Assembly (NCBI GenBank): GCA_015904055.1
Contig: JABMDE010000073.1
Coordinates: forward strand, 7,757-17,305
DNA length: 9,549 nucleotides
Direction of reading: 5' to 3'
DNA from: Nitrospira sp.
GTDB taxonomy: Bacteria; Nitrospirota; Nitrospiria; Nitrospirales; Nitrospiraceae
The translations under genes and the position numbers were made by a program. The notes beneath the pieces were generated by a model. The model was not told the DNA's origin and searched no databases. It saw nothing but the letters and a program-made list of their open reading frames with translations. This document shows positions 7,280 to 9,549 of this stretch, piece by piece (position 1 is the stretch's first letter; each line of letters opens with the position of its first letter).

Positions 7280-8174
7280 TGCTTCGCCGGCGGCTTGATG
7301 CAGGATCGTCTGACTGTGATGAGACCGATCTGGGATCAAGATCGATCGAGCCATGCCCATTCATCGATGGATCATAAGGCAGCGGCACATTGCCGCCCCC
7401 CTGCTCTTCCCGCGACACGCCTGCGCTCACATCCTCTGGCACACCTTGAAGATACGTAGAATCAGCAGGCGCTTGATCTACTGAAGAGTTTTCTGTTCGT
7501 TCCCAGAAGGTCGATTCAGCGATGGATTCGGAGACATTCGGCACGGCGCCATCCTCGTCCATGGCAGGAACATGCGGCGAGACTTCCGGTATCCGAGCTG
7601 TTAATTTCCCTGTTTGCGGATCGACGCAACCGGCCAATCGAACGTCGATCGGGCTCCCCGGCGCAAGCTCTTTGATTTTCTCATAGAGTTGTGAGGCACG
7701 GTCAGGATGCTCAGGGTCGGGGTCCTCAATCAGAATATCGACGGCCTTGCCGTATTCGGTAACAGCCTCCAGCATCTCCCCTTTATCCTGCAGAATCGAC
7801 CCCAGTTTCTCCAGGTAGGGAACGCAACGAGGACCGGCTGCCAAATATTCTCGCAGCAAGGATTCTGCGAGCCAATAATCCTGCCGGACAAACGCTTCGT
7901 CGATAAGCGAATCGAAGGCCTGCCTTGCCAGAATCAAACTTCCCACACGAAGGTGCAACGTCGCAAAGAGGCGCCGCGCCTCCATATTATGGGGGTCCAA
8001 CGCCAATAATTCCTTCAGTGCCGCGGAAGACCGTCCGTACCGGCCCATATTCATTTGGGTGATCGCTTCTTCAAGCAGAACGGTCTTTTTACCGTAACCG
8101 ACAGCACTCTGCTTGAAGCCGACCCGTGACGACTTCTTATCTGTTTTTAGAGGAGTTTTTTTATCGGTACGCAC
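7272..8174 (-). CDS. TPR repeat protein
   Basis: The protein has 300 residues from a GTG at 8174, with AAGG 7 nt upstream. The N-terminus is Lys-rich (two TDKK motifs). About four degenerate TPR-like helix pairs cover residues 31-175, for example AALKELLALDPHNMEARRLFA, and LLREYLAAGPRCVPYLEKLG, then AVTEYGKAVDILIE. Residues about 176-300 are acidic and low in complexity. No signal peptide or membrane helix is seen, so it is probably cytoplasmic and acts as a protein-binding scaffold. It overlaps the next gene by 8 nt, which suggests that the two products are made in fixed proportion and may interact, the TPR part perhaps contacting the cytoplasmic arm of the membrane protein; this is inference. 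No promoter could be called in the 317 bp upstream. Confidence 0.82.
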   Translation of the reverse strand: MRTDKKTPLKTDKKSSRVGFKQSAVGYGKKTVLLEEAITQMNMGRYGRSSAALKELLALDPHNMEARRLFATLHLRVGSLILARQAFDSLIDEAFVRQDYWLAESLLREYLAAGPRCVPYLEKLGSILQDKGEMLEAVTEYGKAVDILIEDPDPEHPDRASQLYEKIKELAPGSPIDVRLAGCVDPQTGKLTARIPEVSPHVPAMDEDGAVPNVSESIAESTFWERTENSSVDQAPADSTYLQGVPEDVSAGVSREEQGGGNVPLPYDPSMNGHGSIDLDPRSVSSQSDDPASSRRRSNG

Positions 8175-8491
8175 GGTACAACCTTAGCAGATCTCCGAAT
8201 TGTTGGAATGCGCTCTAGGCCGCGATGTCCAACCCATCGAGCCTACGGCCGATTCTTAACTCATCGTCAGAGGGCAAACCTGGTAAGAGGCTGCAAGCAC
8301 AATGCCTATGGGCATTGAAACCATCTGGCCTAAACACCCTGGAAATTGAGGAGTTATCAGAATCTCTCAGCCGCCCGGATAGTTCGTCTATCCATTTTTG
8401 AACAGCTGGTGACAAACGAAGGCCGCAGGAGATGTTTGTGGGGAGGTGAGCGACGTGACAGAAGATGATTCAGTACTGAACCGCAATAGGA
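8175..8491. other. Intergenic region without a convincing gene
   Basis: The stretch between the small protein gene and the TPR gene holds only a 66-codon open frame with a TTG start (8415-8215), no ribosome binding site and no recognisable family. It contains two small hairpins: CAATGCC/GGCATTG at 8300-8317 and GGATAG/CTATCC at 8377-8393, the second followed on the + strand by ATTTTTG. A perfect 12-bp palindrome TTCAGTACTGAA lies at 8469-8480, just after the stop of the upstream gene. No clear promoter was found. Confidence 0.5.
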
Positions 8492-8875
8492 CTACCTGCA
8501 GACATCGAACTCGTTGAACTTTTCCGATGTAAACCGTGGGCCAATCTCAAAGACATACCCTGTTGCAAACGGGGCTCCTTGTCCATGGTCATGACGAGCC
8601 AGAACCCTCGCACAACGAAGGCAGTGTTGTACTCCCTCCCATGACACATCCCCGGCTAGATGCTGAACAGGACGTCCCCGTTGAATAGAATCCGACGGGA
8701 TCAACGCCTGACGCACTTCAGCCACCAGCCGTTGCGCATGCTCCGCCGATTCAACGTCCGCCCCATCAAGAACCAGCACAAGCAGCCCCAACGCTCGCAC
8801 CGGGTCACCCTGTGCCTCCTGGAGCAACCGCTGTGCAAATGCCTGTACTTTATCCTGTAGAATATTGTGGTCCAT
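8492..8875 (-). CDS. Small hypothetical protein with possible CxxC/HxH metal site
   Basis: The protein has 127 residues from the ATG at 8875. I do not recognise its family. The N-terminal 60 residues look helical (DKVQAFAQRLLQEAQ, then VRALGLLVLVLDGAD). Residues 85-97 contain Cys85, Cys88, His95 and His97, spaced C-x2-C-x6-H-x-H, which could bind a metal; a further Cys is at 126. There is no signal peptide or membrane helix. The ribosome binding site is weak (GGCGG about 10 nt upstream). It diverges from gspD across a shared regulatory region, so it may be regulated together with the secretion genes. It is accepted as real because the reading is even in composition and a promoter fits upstream, but an unrelated open frame cannot be excluded. 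Confidence 0.6.
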   Translation of the reverse strand: MDHNILQDKVQAFAQRLLQEAQGDPVRALGLLVLVLDGADVESAEHAQRLVAEVRQALIPSDSIQRGRPVQHLAGDVSWEGVQHCLRCARVLARHDHGQGAPFATGYVFEIGPRFTSEKFNEFDVCR

Positions 8876-8949
8876 TGTGAGTCGACCGCCGTATGTATGG
8901 TCTTCTCTTTATCGGCACTCTCACGATCAATACTGAGTGAACAATGGAC

Positions 8950-8971
8950 ACGCGTTGGCAACCGAACGCGT
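8950..8971. other. Inverted repeat ACGCGTT/AACGCGT in the divergent region
   Basis: Perfect 7-bp arms are separated by 8 bases. It lies about 7 nt into the predicted leader of the minus-strand small gene, so it may form a hairpin at the 5' end of that transcript or serve as a second protein site. Confidence 0.4.
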
Positions 8972-8984
8972 CAAACCTATGTGA

Positions 8985-8993
8985 ATTGTACCA
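8985..8993 (-). promoter_or_regulatory. Extended -10 promoter for the small hypothetical gene
   Basis: On the minus strand TGGTACAAT combines a TGn extension with a -10 box matching 5 of 6 consensus bases. No good -35 is present at the right distance, which is common for extended -10 promoters. The start would be near 8978, giving a leader of about 100 nt. Confidence 0.4.
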
Positions 8994-8995
8994 CT

Positions 8996-9022
8996 CACAA
9001 TCAAAACATAGCTTTGATTGTG
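8996..9022. promoter_or_regulatory. 10-bp-arm palindrome between divergent promoters, candidate shared operator
   Basis: CACAATCAAA (8996-9005) and TTTGATTGTG (9013-9022) are perfect inverted repeats with a 7-base spacer. The right arm contains the -35 box of the gspD promoter, and the whole element covers the -35/spacer zone of the opposite promoter. There is no T-run, so it is not a terminator. A dimeric regulator bound here could control both directions. Confidence 0.55.
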
Positions 9023-9042
9023 TCCCTCAATACGCCTATGAT
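9014..9042 (+). promoter_or_regulatory. Sigma-70-type promoter for gspD
   Basis: TTGATT (9014-9019), a 17-nt spacer and TATGAT (9037-9042) match the sigma-70 pattern closely. The start would be near 9049, which fits a GTG at 9100 or ATG at 9139 and excludes an open-frame ATG at 8944. Confidence 0.6.
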
Positions 9043-9138
9043 ACGGTCGAAGTCTCAGCGATAGGCCAACCCCTCCGTTGGATAGGGAGAGATGGGTTTG
9101 TGATACGGCTCGATGCGTTATTCGACCACGCGAGGACG

Positions 9139-9549
9139 ATGATCAGGAGATTGGGACCACGCGTCAGTGTCCTGCTGCTATTGATCGCGGTGATCTGCCC
9201 GCACACTCTCTGGGCCGAGGGAACAAACGCGCCGTCGGCTAAAATCACTCTGGATTTCAACGATGTGGACATCCCCGTCCTTGTTCGCTTTATTAGCGAG
9301 ATCACAGGGAAAAACTTCGTCCTGGATGATACGATCAAGAAACAGGGGGGAAAGATATCTGTCTATTCTCCGACAAAAGTCACACCGGATCAGGCGTACA
9401 GTATGTTTGTGGCAGCGCTGGAAGTCGCGCGCCTGGCCGTCGTCCCTAAAGGAAACACCCATCAGATCGTACAAATGGGCGATCTTCCCCCGGAACGCGG
9501 GGTGTATGTCTATAAACTCAAGAACGCCAATGCCACAGATCTCGCCGCC
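9139..9549 (+). CDS. gspD: Type II secretion secretin GspD, N-terminal part (continues off the window)
   Basis: The frame is open to the right edge; 137 codons are visible from the ATG at 9139. It begins with a signal peptide (MIRRLGPRVSVLLLLIAVIC, cleavage likely after TLWA). Then comes the secretin N0 domain: KITLDFNDVDIPVLVRFISE, ITGKNFVLDD, KISVYSPTKVTPDQAYSMF and LAVVPKGNTHQIV. The last residues, VYVYKLKNANATDLAA, are the start of the first N1 repeat. Secretins form the outer-membrane channel of type II secretion; the N0 domain contacts the inner-membrane platform. A GTG at 9100 in the same frame has a better Shine-Dalgarno (GGGAGAG, 8 nt spacing), so the true start may be there, with 13 more residues before the signal helix. 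A PilQ- or other secretin relative is possible because the channel domain is not visible. Confidence 0.88.
   Translation, partial: MIRRLGPRVSVLLLLIAVICPHTLWAEGTNAPSAKITLDFNDVDIPVLVRFISEITGKNFVLDDTIKKQGGKISVYSPTKVTPDQAYSMFVAALEVARLAVVPKGNTHQIVQMGDLPPERGVYVYKLKNANATDLAA

Noticed and set aside
7272..7360. Possibility that the TPR and 656-residue genes are one gene split by a frameshift
   Set aside because: No tandem repeat or homopolymer lesion is present at the junction, and the ATGGATGA overlap is a normal translational-coupling layout.
8377..8399. Terminator-like hairpin GGATAG/CTATCC followed by ATTTTTG on the + strand
   Set aside because: No + strand gene lies upstream, the stem is only 6 bp, and on the minus strand there is no T-run after it.
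8215..8415. 66-codon minus-strand open frame
   Set aside because: TTG start, no ribosome binding site, no family-like sequence; kept only as a note under the intergenic region.
8944..9138. Upstream in-frame ATG extension of gspD from 8944
   Set aside because: It would start before the predicted promoter and put about 65 non-family residues before the signal peptide.

Overview
This window looks like chromosomal DNA from a Gram-negative bacterium. The predicted envelope proteins, the type II secretion secretin (GspD) at the right edge and the combination of DUF4105, DUF3015, DUF3332 and AIM24/TIGR00266-type genes would fit a Nitrospira-like organism. That taxonomic guess rests on general resemblance, not on a diagnostic marker. 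No rRNA, tRNA, CRISPR array, insertion sequence or phage gene was seen.

Layout, left to right. Everything up to about 8875 is on the minus strand, so it is transcribed right to left. Positions 1-4974 hold an envelope-protein block which, in transcription order, is: an AIM24/TIGR00266 protein (4974-4283), an M48 metallopeptidase (4260-3069), a DUF3332 protein (2995-2450), a DUF3015 protein (2291-1782) and a DUF4105 protein (1716 to beyond the left edge). A good sigma-70-type promoter (5229-5201) precedes the block. A second promoter with an overlapping palindrome (2380-2347) precedes DUF3015, and a strong hairpin (1765-1738) lies between DUF3015 and DUF4105. Positions 5309-8174 hold a translationally coupled pair: a TPR protein and a 656-residue membrane protein whose C-terminus resembles pilin-like secretion proteins. 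Positions 8492-8875 encode a small unknown protein with a possible CxxC/HxH metal site. It diverges from gspD (+ strand from about 9139), and the two appear to share a promoter region built around a 10-bp-arm palindrome (8996-9022).

The most striking observation is that three genes of the envelope block carry frame breaks that can be explained exactly. The AIM24 gene is broken by a perfect 8-bp tandem duplication (4512-4527). The M48 gene is broken by a perfect 52-bp tandem duplication (4089-4192). Removing one copy restores a single reading frame of 227 and 379 codons respectively. The DUF4105 gene changes frame near 311-316, consistent with one missing base. The sequence alone cannot say whether these are real mutations, reversible slippage sites or assembly errors.

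How the genes may work together: the left block looks like a set of exported or membrane-anchored envelope proteins with a membrane-bound zinc protease for processing or quality control. The right block (TPR protein, pilin-tail membrane protein, gspD) looks like accessory and core parts of a type II secretion or related pilus machine. Both statements are inference from families and gene order.
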